Part shown: one piece after another, positions 10,467 through 18,484 of the stretch
How the letters are laid out: every line of letters starts with the position of its first letter
Numbering within the stretch: the first letter of the stretch is position 1
From: Pseudidiomarina aquimaris
Lineage (GTDB): Bacteria; Pseudomonadota; Gammaproteobacteria; Enterobacterales; Alteromonadaceae
Assembly (NCBI RefSeq): GCF_003987395.1
Contig: NZ_PIPT01000010.1
Coordinates: 1 to 64,000, forward strand
Direction of reading: 5' to 3'
Length of the DNA: 64,000 nucleotides
Translations under genes and position numbers: made by a program
The notes under the pieces: model-generated
The model's input: the letters and a program-made list of their open reading frames with translations, nothing else
What the model was told of the DNA's origin: nothing
The model's database searches: none

Positions 10467-10811
10467 TTATGAGGAGATGGGAGGCCGGAACAGCGGAGAT
10501 GATAGAGGGTTAGTGTAAAACTCAGTATACCCAGGACGTATTGTGCCCATTCGTGGTAACGCGAGAGTTTTTTCAGTCTTCATGGCATATAAATGAAATG
10601 AGCCATGGCAGTGACAGCAGTGATGGCAGTCAAAGCTGATTTCTCCACTTTTAGGGAGATTGCGCTTATCGATGTGGGATTCGTCATGCTCAAAATTGAG
10701 GTGTTGCTCAGAAGAGGACTGGTGAGATTGATGCACATCAGCAACCGCCTGACTGATTTGAGTCAGAACAGCAACAAGCACCAGTATTAAAAATCCTAGT
10801 CTAAGCATCAT
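10467..10811 (-). CDS. Small secreted His/Cys-rich protein heading the czc operon (CzcI-like)
   Basis: The 114-residue product has a signal peptide (residues 1 to about 25, ending QAVADV). A histidine-rich mature region (HQSHQSSSEQH, then HDESH) is followed by a Cys/His cluster CHHCCHCHGSFH at about residues 61-73. It ends in a proline-rich tail (SPLFRPPISS). Its position just upstream of czcC, its size and its metal-ligand content resemble CzcI-type proteins found at the head of czc operons, thought to modulate metal response in the periplasm. That role is an inference from context. It may bind Zn or Cu before export. The decayed ORF at 3631-3816 may be a relative. Confidence 0.7.
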   Translation of the reverse strand: MMLRLGFLILVLVAVLTQISQAVADVHQSHQSSSEQHLNFEHDESHIDKRNLPKSGEISFDCHHCCHCHGSFHLYAMKTEKTLALPRMGTIRPGYTEFYTNPLSSPLFRPPISS

Positions 10812-10870
10812 TACCTACAGTTCTAAATAAGCAGCTTAATGGTACATTAATTAAAAATAGTTCTCAACTA

Positions 10871-11833
10871 GTGGCGATTCACACAAATACTTCTGCTGTA
10901 TACCTATGCACGAATCAAGAGCTTCAGGTAGAAGCGCGAGAAGAAGGTTTTGATTTTATATTTGGTACCGATGTGGCAAATAATGAATTGAGTTTTTTAT
11001 TCGAGTCAAAATTCGAGCCTTACCAAGAATATTCAAGGACAGACATTAAAGGAATTGATCTCGTACTAAAACTCGGTGACTCATTTATTCGAGCCTTGGA
11101 AGTTAAGCTTACAGTTATTCCGGACAATACCACTGCAAACGACAGAGAGTCTGACTGGGGTACCGAGTTGGTGATTAGACCTGCAAGTACTTCTTACGCC
11201 GCGCTAGGTATTTTTGATTCGATAAAACCATTTAGAGCGAGACTAAAGGAAATCTTAGAGCCTACCTGTTCGACAATTCAACATTGGGATAATACTGTTG
11301 AAATGTTGAGTAAAAGGGAGGAAATCATTGGGTGTTTAAATAAAATATTTACAGAGTTTAAAGACTACCAAAAACCTTTTTTATTACATCCAATATGGAA
11401 GACATTGGGTAAGTCACCGATTATTGATAAGGGTAATGCATATGATATTTTTGTTTGGAGCGACTTTGCTATTTGCCGTACCTTTATTGATTGCGCATCA
11501 AGAGAGCGAGATGTGGGGAAAGTTACAAGGCTTTATAGATCAACGCTAAGGCTTGCAAGGATTCTTTACGAACTAACACAAACAGATAAGGTAAATATTC
11601 ATAATATTTATACTCAAATGGCTTTCAACCTGCAGACTGACAAAGAATTTGCTCTGAATGGTAAAATGACTCGTAGATTTATGAATCATCCTCGACGTTA
11701 TAATCCAATTATGAAATTATCTAGCATCACAAATGTGATTATGAATGGCGGGCACAAAGAGTTAAGTCCAGAACGTCGTTTTGATCAAAGCTTGTATTAT
11801 ACAGCACAGGAATTATTTAAAGACGATGCTTAA
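10871..11833 (+). CDS. HindVP-family type II restriction endonuclease, N-terminally shortened
   Basis: The 320-residue product resembles HindVP-type restriction enzymes. The block LSFLFESKFEPYQEY, then GIDLVL, then ALEVKLTVIPDNTT and ELVIRP follows the family pattern, with a PD-(D/E)xK nuclease site formed by the D of GIDLV and the E and K of EVK. Family members normally carry several dozen more N-terminal residues. Here the frame opens only at a GTG (10871), and upstream codons back to a stop at 10802 offer no ATG. The gene is visibly more AT-rich than its neighbours, which points to recent transfer. No methyltransferase gene lies beside it, so an active enzyme would be dangerous; inactivity is likely. 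Family assignment is from memory of the motifs, not a search. Confidence 0.7.
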   Translation: MAIHTNTSAVYLCTNQELQVEAREEGFDFIFGTDVANNELSFLFESKFEPYQEYSRTDIKGIDLVLKLGDSFIRALEVKLTVIPDNTTANDRESDWGTELVIRPASTSYAALGIFDSIKPFRARLKEILEPTCSTIQHWDNTVEMLSKREEIIGCLNKIFTEFKDYQKPFLLHPIWKTLGKSPIIDKGNAYDIFVWSDFAICRTFIDCASRERDVGKVTRLYRSTLRLARILYELTQTDKVNIHNIYTQMAFNLQTDKEFALNGKMTRRFMNHPRRYNPIMKLSSITNVIMNGGHKELSPERRFDQSLYYTAQELFKDDA

Positions 11834-12017
11834 AATTGAATATTGTTGTTTATGCTTAAGAGAAAACGACAGAATTTGCTTCCTAAATCGATTAAGAGCA
11901 AGAATGTTGTGCGAAGGTCATGAAACTTGGAGGCAAAACCTTAACAAGTCACAATTTTGGCACAGAATCGGCACAAAAGCCTCAAAGTTAGTACTTGCTA
12001 TCAATGTCAGGCTATAG
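11826..12017 (+). CDS. Small ORF overlapping the restriction gene, unknown
   Basis: A 63-codon frame starts with an ATG that overlaps the stop of the restriction gene (ATGCTTAA), a layout often seen in translationally coupled genes. The product has clustered cysteines (YCCLCLREND, then ICFLNRL and MLCEGHE), which could be a small zinc-ribbon or a cut-down partner protein. The C-terminal half has no recognisable features and runs up to the tRNA fragment. I do not recognise it, and it may simply be non-coding sequence at the island edge. Within it the hexamer GGCACA is repeated at 11959-11964 and 11970-11975, an 11-base spacing of the kind seen in integrase arm sites. Confidence 0.3.
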   Translation: MLKIEYCCLCLRENDRICFLNRLRARMLCEGHETWRQNLNKSQFWHRIGTKASKLVLAINVRL

Positions 12018-12022
12018 AATTA

Positions 12023-12099
<77 letters not shown>

Positions 12100-12125
12100 A
12101 ATTTGTCACGTAAGTTTAGTGTCGC

Positions 12126-12791
12126 TTACCACGGCAACTCTTCGCCATTACTGTGGCGGAAGCAACCGGTAGTCGCGAGCGTGAGCTCGTCGATACGCTT
12201 GACCAAGCGCGAGGCGGCTTCTTCGGCGCTGATGTCGCCACGGTTGTTGACCATGTCGGTTTGAACGTAGCCTGGGTGTAGCATCGCGACGGCGATTCCG
12301 GCGTCTTTGAGGTCATTGGCCAGTGAAACGCCTGCGGCATTGAGTGCGGCTTTGCTCATGCGGTAGCCATATTGACCACCAGAGCCATTGTCGGCCATCG
12401 AGCCCATGCGCGAAGTGATCAGAATCAACTTGCTTTCTTTCTTCAATAATGGCCGCAGCGTGCGGCTCAGCTCAAGTGGTGCTACTGCATTCACAGTCAA
12501 CTGGCGTTGAATGCTGTCGGTGGCAAAGCTGTCGAAGTTGTCGCCTTCGAGAATGCCGGCGTTGTTGATCAGAATATCAATAGGATCGTCAGCAAGGCGC
12601 TCGGCTAATAACTCACGCGCCTTTGCGTCGGTTACATCAATGCCATCAATGATAGCGACGCCGAGCTTCTCTAGTTCGGCTGATGGCTTGCGGCAGACAG
12701 CGGTGACGTTTGCCCCGCGTTGTTTAAATTGCGTCGCTAGAGCTAAGCCAATTCCGCGGTTCGCTCCTGTAATCACAACATGTTCGCTCAT
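12126..12791 (-). CDS. Short-chain dehydrogenase/reductase family oxidoreductase
   Basis: The 221-residue product has the classical SDR layout: NAD(P)-binding TGANRGIG at residues 8-15, the structural NNAG motif, a catalytic serine (ITSRMGS) and the YRMSK form of the YxxxK active site. The substrate is not evident. The closest functional grouping by eye is the small SDRs annotated as sniffer/CsgA-like or generic carbonyl reductases. It lies 24 bases downstream of fumC on the same strand and is likely co-transcribed. It is the first gene with core-like base composition to the right of the tRNA-Arg fragment. Confidence 0.85.
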   Translation of the reverse strand: MSEHVVITGANRGIGLALATQFKQRGANVTAVCRKPSAELEKLGVAIIDGIDVTDAKARELLAERLADDPIDILINNAGILEGDNFDSFATDSIQRQLTVNAVAPLELSRTLRPLLKKESKLILITSRMGSMADNGSGGQYGYRMSKAALNAAGVSLANDLKDAGIAVAMLHPGYVQTDMVNNRGDISAEEAASRLVKRIDELTLATTGCFRHSNGEELPW

Positions 12792-12815
12792 AATTACTCC
12801 TTCGATGAGATTAAA

Positions 12816-14207
12816 TTAGTAGCCCCCAGGAATGCCTCCGTGGGTCAATTTCTTAGGATCCAGTAAGGTCTCAAGTTCTGCTCGTGAGAGGTCGGTCATT
12901 TCTTCGGCGACGTCGATGACGGGGCGCTGCTCTTGATACGCTCGCTTGGCGATTTTCGCTGCTTCGTTGTAGCCAATCACGGAATTCAACGCGGTCACCA
13001 GTATTGGGTTGCGCGCGAGTGCTTCCTCGAGGCGATCATGTTTGACGTTGAAGTCGGCAATCGCGTCATCGGCGAGGCTGCGCATGGCATTAGCGCTGAT
13101 TTCAATACTTTCAATCAGGTGATACGCAATCAGCGGCAACATCACGTTGAGTTGAAAGTTACCTTGTTGGGCAGCGGTTGCGACGGTCTGATAACTGCCG
13201 GCAAGGTGCGCGGCAACCATGGCCACGGCCTCTGGGATCACCGGGTTGACCTTACCCGGCATGATGCTGCTGCCGGGCTGCAACGCTTTTAGTTCAATCT
13301 CGCCAAGACCAGCAAGGGGGCCGCTGTTCATCCAGCGTAGGTCGTTACTGATTTTCATCAGAACTGCCCCACATGAATTCAGTGCACCAGCTAGTTGTAA
13401 GCTTAATTCTTGCCCGGAGATACCGGCAAAGGCATTGGTCGCCGGATGAAAGTACTGCTCGGTTCGCTCACTTAGATGTTGGCAGAATTGCTGTCGAAAG
13501 GCTTGTGGGGCATTAATGCCGCTGCCGACAGCGGTGCCGCCTTGGGGCAGGGCGCGCAGGCGTTCGCAGACTTCATTGATGTTGAGCTGGCAGTGATGCA
13601 GTTGGGTGCTCCAAGCGCGCAGCTCCTGCGCCATGGTAATGGGCATAGCGTCCATTAAATGCGTGCGTCCCGTTTTGACGACATCCTCTAAACTTTGCGC
13701 TTTTTCTTCGATGGTACGCTGCAAATGCACTATTGCAGGCAGCCATTCGTCGTGCAAAGCTAATACGCAGCTTACTTGAATACTGGTAGGAATGACGTCG
13801 TTACTACTTTGACTGCAGTTGACGTGGTCGTTCGGATGTACGGTCGGCCCCTTGGCGCGGTGAACCATTTCTGCCAAAACCTCGTTCATATTCATATTGG
13901 TACTGGTGCCAGAACCAGTCTGAAAGATATCAAGAGGGAATTGGTCTAGATTTGGGGCATGCGCGATGCTATCCGCTGCTTTTATTATAGCGGAGGCTTG
14001 CTCTTCAGTGAGTAAATCTAAGTCAGCATTCGCCTGTGCCGCAGCGGCTTTGATGTGCGCCAACGCGCTAACGGTTCGCGCGGGAAAACGTAAGTTACTG
14101 ATGTGAAAGTTTTGTCGTGCACGTTCGGTCTGCGCTCGCCACAACGCTTCTGCTGGTACCTCAATTTCTCCCATGCTATCTTTTTCGATACGAGCTTTCT
14201 TCGACAT
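12816..14207 (-). CDS. fumC: Class II fumarate hydratase FumC
   Basis: FumC interconverts fumarate and L-malate in the TCA cycle and is the oxygen-stable, iron-free fumarase. The 463-residue product has the superfamily signature GSSIMPGKVNP, the substrate-binding SGTSTNMNMNEV segment and the conserved TGRTHLMDAMP block. The start at 14207 (MSKKARIEKDSMG) is preferred: it has a strong GAGGAAAC site and matches the family N-terminus. An upstream ATG at 14261 would overlap the divergent promoter region. The operon continues into the SDR gene. The divergent cupredoxin operon starts 54 bases away, so their promoters overlap. Confidence 0.95.
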   Translation of the reverse strand: MSKKARIEKDSMGEIEVPAEALWRAQTERARQNFHISNLRFPARTVSALAHIKAAAAQANADLDLLTEEQASAIIKAADSIAHAPNLDQFPLDIFQTGSGTSTNMNMNEVLAEMVHRAKGPTVHPNDHVNCSQSSNDVIPTSIQVSCVLALHDEWLPAIVHLQRTIEEKAQSLEDVVKTGRTHLMDAMPITMAQELRAWSTQLHHCQLNINEVCERLRALPQGGTAVGSGINAPQAFRQQFCQHLSERTEQYFHPATNAFAGISGQELSLQLAGALNSCGAVLMKISNDLRWMNSGPLAGLGEIELKALQPGSSIMPGKVNPVIPEAVAMVAAHLAGSYQTVATAAQQGNFQLNVMLPLIAYHLIESIEISANAMRSLADDAIADFNVKHDRLEEALARNPILVTALNSVIGYNEAAKIAKRAYQEQRPVIDVAEEMTDLSRAELETLLDPKKLTHGGIPGGY

Positions 14208-14261
14208 ACCTGTTTCCTCTTGGTCAGGATTTACATTGGTTCTCATAAGCATGGGGTGCAA

Positions 14262-14939
14262 ATGCTAAACTTTCAAATCGCCCAGCGGCTTTTTCTTCGC
14301 AGTCTTCTGGTCGTTGTGGGTCTCACCACAATGGTAGGCCAGGCACGAGAAGTAGAAGTCGTTGTGACCGACGCCAACGGAAAAGGACTGCCGCAAGCTG
14401 TTGTCTCAATCGACTTTCCTGCGCGTCAAGCCGTGGCAAATCAAACAGTCATTGACCAAGTTGATCGCCTGTTCACCCCATTCATTTCGACTGTTCGGCC
14501 AGGAGCAACGGTGAACTTCCCGAATAGCGATAATATTCGTCATCAAGTGTATTCATTTTCTCCGGCCAAAACTTTTGAACTGCCTCTTTATAGTAATCGC
14601 GAAGCACCAGCGATCACTTTTCCTGAAGCAGGTATCGTGGTGCTGGGCTGCAATATTCATGACCATATGCGTGCCTACCTCTACGTGAGTCCGCATGCGC
14701 AGTCACGATTGACGGATGGCGAGGGTAGCGTTGTGCTAGAAGCTCCCAGTGAAGCAAGCACAGTGCATGTTTGGTATCCAGGTCTCGGAGATGAGGCCAC
14801 TGCTGAGCGTCAGTTCGCTATTGACGCTTCTCAGCAACAATTAAGCGTGTCGTTGCCGGTGACGCCGCAGCAGCAAACACCGCCGCCACCATCGCCGCTA
14901 CAACAACGTTTTAATAAGTTAAAAAATGATTCGAATTAG
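14262..14939 (+). CDS. Secreted cupredoxin-like protein (methylamine-utilisation type)
   Basis: The 225-residue product has a signal peptide (residues 1-28, ending VGQA) and a cupredoxin-like domain. Likely type-1 copper ligands are H94 (NIRHQV), C130 and H133 (GCNIHDHM) and M136. This family is often labelled methylamine utilisation protein from distant similarity, but no methylamine dehydrogenase genes are here. The C-terminus is a glutamine/proline-rich tail. The start at 14262 gives the signal peptide; the longer frame lies inside fumC. The gene overlaps the next one by 14 bases, so production of this putative copper protein and the GGDEF/EAL protein is coupled. Periplasmic redox or metal sensing is inferred. 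Confidence 0.8.
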   Translation: MLNFQIAQRLFLRSLLVVVGLTTMVGQAREVEVVVTDANGKGLPQAVVSIDFPARQAVANQTVIDQVDRLFTPFISTVRPGATVNFPNSDNIRHQVYSFSPAKTFELPLYSNREAPAITFPEAGIVVLGCNIHDHMRAYLYVSPHAQSRLTDGEGSVVLEAPSEASTVHVWYPGLGDEATAERQFAIDASQQQLSVSLPVTPQQQTPPPPSPLQQRFNKLKNDSN

Positions 14940-17205
14940 TTTTCGCGCACGCTTATTGCTCCTGTTTATCGGTTTGGCCGGAGGTGTGCTCTTGGTCACT
15001 TTGGTCGCGGTGACCTTTGCCACTGATAAACAAGCTGAACTCACTGTTGAGCGTGAATTGGCGGTGAGTGAGCGTGTTTTAGGCGAGCTACTTAAGCGTC
15101 GCGGCGAGCAGTTAGAGCAAGCGGCGCAAGTGTTAGCCGATGACTTTGGCTTTCGTGAGGCCGTGGCAAGCGGTGACCAAGCGACTCTCGTATCGGCGAT
15201 GGTAAATCATGGCGACCGCATCGGTACGCAGCTAATGGCGCTTTATAGTGTGAATGGCGAAGAGCTGGCAAGTACCCATCAACTGTCACCGGGCACGGAC
15301 TTTAGTTTGTTACGGGGTGTGCGTTTAATTGATGGCGAATTATTCCAATTGGTCACGGTTCCGGTGCGCGCTCCTGACGTTATCGCTTACGCGACGCTTG
15401 GCTTTGTTATTGACGATCAGTTGGCCGACGGTCTCAAGCAACTTACCAATACTGATTTGACATTTTTTGACAGTCAGGGCCAGCGCGCGCTTGCCTCTAG
15501 CTTAGCCGGGCCCATGCAACGTGAACTTCTCGAGGCGGTCTCGCAGGAACAGGTGAATCAGTGGTTAACTGAAAACGAGTTGGCGGGGCATTTATCGCGG
15601 TTTAATACGGTTGAGTTGTTGGTGAGTACGTCACGCAGTGATGCAACGCAAGCGTTTCAGACGCTGCGCACCCAATACTTGGGATTTGGCTTGGCAACGT
15701 TACTGGTAGCGTTAATGTTGGCTATCGCAACTGCGCGTTACTTTAGTCAGCCCCTCGCGCGGCTGACGCAAGCAGCGGACGCGTTGCGCCGCGGACGTTA
15801 TGACGCGCCGCTGAATTTGCAACGAAAAGATGAATTCGGGCAGTTGGGTGCCACTTTTGACACCATGCGCGAGGCGATTTCCGAGCGCGAACAGCGAATT
15901 GTCTATCAGCTCGAGCATGATTTACTCACAGGATTACCGAATCGCGAATCATTCTATAAACAACTTAATGAGCGCTTAGCTCAAAAGCAAAGTGGCGTCG
16001 TGGTCGTGCTAAATATTATGCGGTTTCGCTCATTGAATGACCGCCTCGGACAAAGTTTCGGTGATCAAGTATTGCAGCAGGTGGCACAGCGCTTGCGCGA
16101 CAGTTTTGCCGAAGGCTGCTTTATCGCCCGTCTTGCGAGCGATGAATTCGTGGTGCTTTGTGATAGTGATCAAGCAGAAGACATTAAGTCGTCACTCAAA
16201 GCATTACAACGAACCCAATGGCGCATTGGTGAAGCCAGCTATCGGATTGAGTTTCGTAGCGGCGCCGTACGCTTTCCTGAGTTTGGTGCTGAGGTTGATG
16301 TGCTCTTGCGTCGTGGGCAGCTTGCAGCGCAGCTTGCGCGCTCTGAGAAGCAACTCCTAGCTGATTATCAACAGGGCAGTGACGAGAGTTACCTGCGGCG
16401 TCTGCAGATCTTGCAAGCATTGCCTGATGCGATCGTCAATCGTAAGTTACAGCTTCATTATCAGCCGAAAATGGATTGTGGGACTGGGCAAGTGAATGGT
16501 GCCGAGGCTCTGATACGTTGGCAACATGAGCAGTTGGGCGTAATCCGTCCCGATGAGTTTATCCCACTTGCCGAACAATCGGGCGATATTTTGCGGGTAA
16601 CGCGCTGGGTGTGCCAAGCTGCGCTCGATCAGCAGCAATATTGGCTAGAGCAAGGCATCGACATACAAATGGCGGTGAATCTCTCAGCACTTGATTTGCA
16701 AGCAGACGATTTTGCGGAGTTCATCGCCACCGAATTGCGCGCACGCCATTTGTCACCTACAAAATTGACACTCGAGGTAACCGAGAGCGCGGTTATGGCG
16801 GATCTTGAGAAAGCGCAGAAGCGACTCAAAGAGTTACGTGAACTCGGTTGCAAGATAGCGCTTGATGACTATGGCACGGGCTATGCGTCTTTGGCACAAC
16901 TTAAGCATTTGCCACTCGATAAACTGAAACTCGACCAGAGCTTCATTCGCGGACTTGATAGCGATGCAAATGATCGAATTATCGTGCAGTCAACGTTATC
17001 ACTTGCCCATGAGCTGAAACTGCAAACAGTTGCCGAGGGCGTCGAAGAGCAAGCTGCATGGCGGCTTTTACGGCAAATGGGCTGCGATACGCTGCAAGGC
17101 TATTACTTTAGTCGACCTTTGGCAGCGGTTGAGTTTGAACAGTGGCTCAAAAATGAGGCTCCGCGTTTTACGAACCAGAATAAGAAGGCAATAACGAATG
17201 AGTAA
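14926..17205 (+). CDS. Membrane GGDEF/EAL protein with degenerate GGDEF, probable c-di-GMP phosphodiesterase
   Basis: The 759-residue product has a transmembrane helix at about 8-32, a periplasmic sensor domain (about 33-250), a second helix (about 252-271), HAMP (about 272-325), GGDEF (about 328-480) and EAL (about 495-745). The cyclase motif reads ASDEF at residues 404-408, with both glycines lost, so cyclase activity is unlikely. The EAL domain keeps EALIRW (527-532), the DDYGTGYASL loop (647-656) and AEGVEE, as in active phosphodiesterases. A role in degrading c-di-GMP in response to a periplasmic signal is inferred. It overlaps the cupredoxin gene upstream and the DUF3034 gene downstream, so the three are tightly coupled. 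Confidence 0.9.
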   Translation: MIRISFRARLLLLFIGLAGGVLLVTLVAVTFATDKQAELTVERELAVSERVLGELLKRRGEQLEQAAQVLADDFGFREAVASGDQATLVSAMVNHGDRIGTQLMALYSVNGEELASTHQLSPGTDFSLLRGVRLIDGELFQLVTVPVRAPDVIAYATLGFVIDDQLADGLKQLTNTDLTFFDSQGQRALASSLAGPMQRELLEAVSQEQVNQWLTENELAGHLSRFNTVELLVSTSRSDATQAFQTLRTQYLGFGLATLLVALMLAIATARYFSQPLARLTQAADALRRGRYDAPLNLQRKDEFGQLGATFDTMREAISEREQRIVYQLEHDLLTGLPNRESFYKQLNERLAQKQSGVVVVLNIMRFRSLNDRLGQSFGDQVLQQVAQRLRDSFAEGCFIARLASDEFVVLCDSDQAEDIKSSLKALQRTQWRIGEASYRIEFRSGAVRFPEFGAEVDVLLRRGQLAAQLARSEKQLLADYQQGSDESYLRRLQILQALPDAIVNRKLQLHYQPKMDCGTGQVNGAEALIRWQHEQLGVIRPDEFIPLAEQSGDILRVTRWVCQAALDQQQYWLEQGIDIQMAVNLSALDLQADDFAEFIATELRARHLSPTKLTLEVTESAVMADLEKAQKRLKELRELGCKIALDDYGTGYASLAQLKHLPLDKLKLDQSFIRGLDSDANDRIIVQSTLSLAHELKLQTVAEGVEEQAAWRLLRQMGCDTLQGYYFSRPLAAVEFEQWLKNEAPRFTNQNKKAITNE

Positions 17206-18052
17206 GAGACTCCTACAAAGCATGAGTTTTATCCTGCTGGCTGGCGTTGGGCTGGCAAGTCCAACGGTATTTGCCGACGGTGGTAAATTGCTCGCAACTG
17301 GCGCCGCGACTTCAATTGAAGGAAGCGGCGGAGGCGGCATTGTGCCGTGGGCAACCACCGCGAGTTACGCTGAAGAAGGTGAGTGGGGCGTGACAGTGAA
17401 TGCAAATTTCGCTGATGTGGAAGATTTTCAGCTAGGTGTGCAGAGCCTTAACTTCACCTACGATAATCGTGTTGAAGTGAGTTTTGCCCAGCAACGCTTG
17501 GGCTTGAACACTATTGGCGGAGATCTAAAACAAGATATCTTCGGCGTTAAGGTGCGACTCGCGGGCGATTTAGTCTATGGCGATATGCCGCAGCTAAGCG
17601 TGGGATTACAACACAAACGCAATCAAACTTACGACTTGCCCGCTGCGGTTGGTGCGCAAGACGACAGCGGTACGGATTTTTACTTTAGTGCCGCGAAAGC
17701 CTGGCTTGCAGGCCCTTTGGATAGAATCTGGGTGGCCAACTACACGTTACGCGCAACCAAAGCGAATCAACTAGGTTTGTTAGGTTTTGGCGGCGATAAG
17801 AATGACAGTTATGACTACGTGAGCGAAGCCAGTCTGGGCATGTTCGTCAATCGCCATTGGTTGGTCGGTGTTGAATACCGCCAGAAGCCCGATAATTTAG
17901 GTTTCGCCAAAGAGTACGATTGGCGTGATGTGTTTGTTGGCTGGTTCCCGACAAAGTCTGTTGCCTTGGTGGTTGCTTATGTTGATCTCAAATCGATTGC
18001 CGGCTTACCTGATCAAACCGGTGCCTATGCGTCATTACAGGTGAGCTTTTAA
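17198..18052 (+). CDS. DUF3034 family outer-membrane-type protein
   Basis: The 284-residue product has a signal peptide (residues 1-26, ending TVFADGG) and the DUF3034 opening motif GGKLLATGAATSIEG, followed by GGGGIVPWA. The rest is rich in alternating hydrophobic and polar residues and ends in VSF, the terminal phenylalanine typical of outer-membrane beta-barrels. No function is established for DUF3034. It overlaps the GGDEF/EAL gene by 8 bases and is followed 12 bases later by the haemoglobin gene, so a shared function at the envelope is likely. A porin-like role is one possibility. Confidence 0.85.
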   Translation: MSKRLLQSMSFILLAGVGLASPTVFADGGKLLATGAATSIEGSGGGGIVPWATTASYAEEGEWGVTVNANFADVEDFQLGVQSLNFTYDNRVEVSFAQQRLGLNTIGGDLKQDIFGVKVRLAGDLVYGDMPQLSVGLQHKRNQTYDLPAAVGAQDDSGTDFYFSAAKAWLAGPLDRIWVANYTLRATKANQLGLLGFGGDKNDSYDYVSEASLGMFVNRHWLVGVEYRQKPDNLGFAKEYDWRDVFVGWFPTKSVALVVAYVDLKSIAGLPDQTGAYASLQVSF

Positions 18053-18064
18053 GGAGTAGCGGCG

Positions 18065-18484
18065 ATGAAATTACTACAAATCACTTTGATGAGCTTCGTT
18101 CTACTGCTTGCCAGTGAGAGCGCTCATGCGAGTTCTCTTTACCAAGAACTTGGTGAGAAAGAAGGCATTGATGACCTCATGGCGGCCTTTGTACTGGAAA
18201 TTGCGAAAGACGAGCGGGTGATTGAGCATTTTGAAAATGCCGATATTGATCGCTTCCACCGCATGATTAGCCTGCATGTTTGCGAGTTGGTCGGCGGACC
18301 TTGTACATATGACGGCGCGAATATGATCGAAGTACATACGGGCATGGGCATCACACGCACTGAATTTAATGCGATTGTTGAAAACTTAATTAGTGCCATG
18401 GAACAACAGGAGGTTCCTGTTTCTGCGCAAAACCAATTGCTTGATATCCTGGCCGACTTCCATGGCGAAATTGTAGGTCGCTAG
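18065..18484 (+). CDS. Group 1 truncated haemoglobin with a signal peptide
   Basis: The 139-residue product has an export signal (residues 1-22, ending SAHAS) before a truncated globin domain. The globin signature LVGGPCTYDG is followed by the proximal histidine H91 in EVHTGMGIT. Most group 1 truncated haemoglobins are cytoplasmic, so export to the periplasm is notable and suggests binding of NO or oxygen outside the inner membrane. Placed with a putative copper protein, a DUF3034 barrel and a c-di-GMP phosphodiesterase, it may supply or detoxify the signal for that enzyme; this is inference. The stop codon overlaps the next gene's start. Confidence 0.88.
   Translation: MKLLQITLMSFVLLLASESAHASSLYQELGEKEGIDDLMAAFVLEIAKDERVIEHFENADIDRFHRMISLHVCELVGGPCTYDGANMIEVHTGMGITRTEFNAIVENLISAMEQQEVPVSAQNQLLDILADFHGEIVGR

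Noticed and set aside
14103-14261. N-terminal extension of the cupredoxin gene
   Set aside because: The extra 53 codons lie inside fumC on the other strand, and the ATG at 14262 begins a proper signal peptide.
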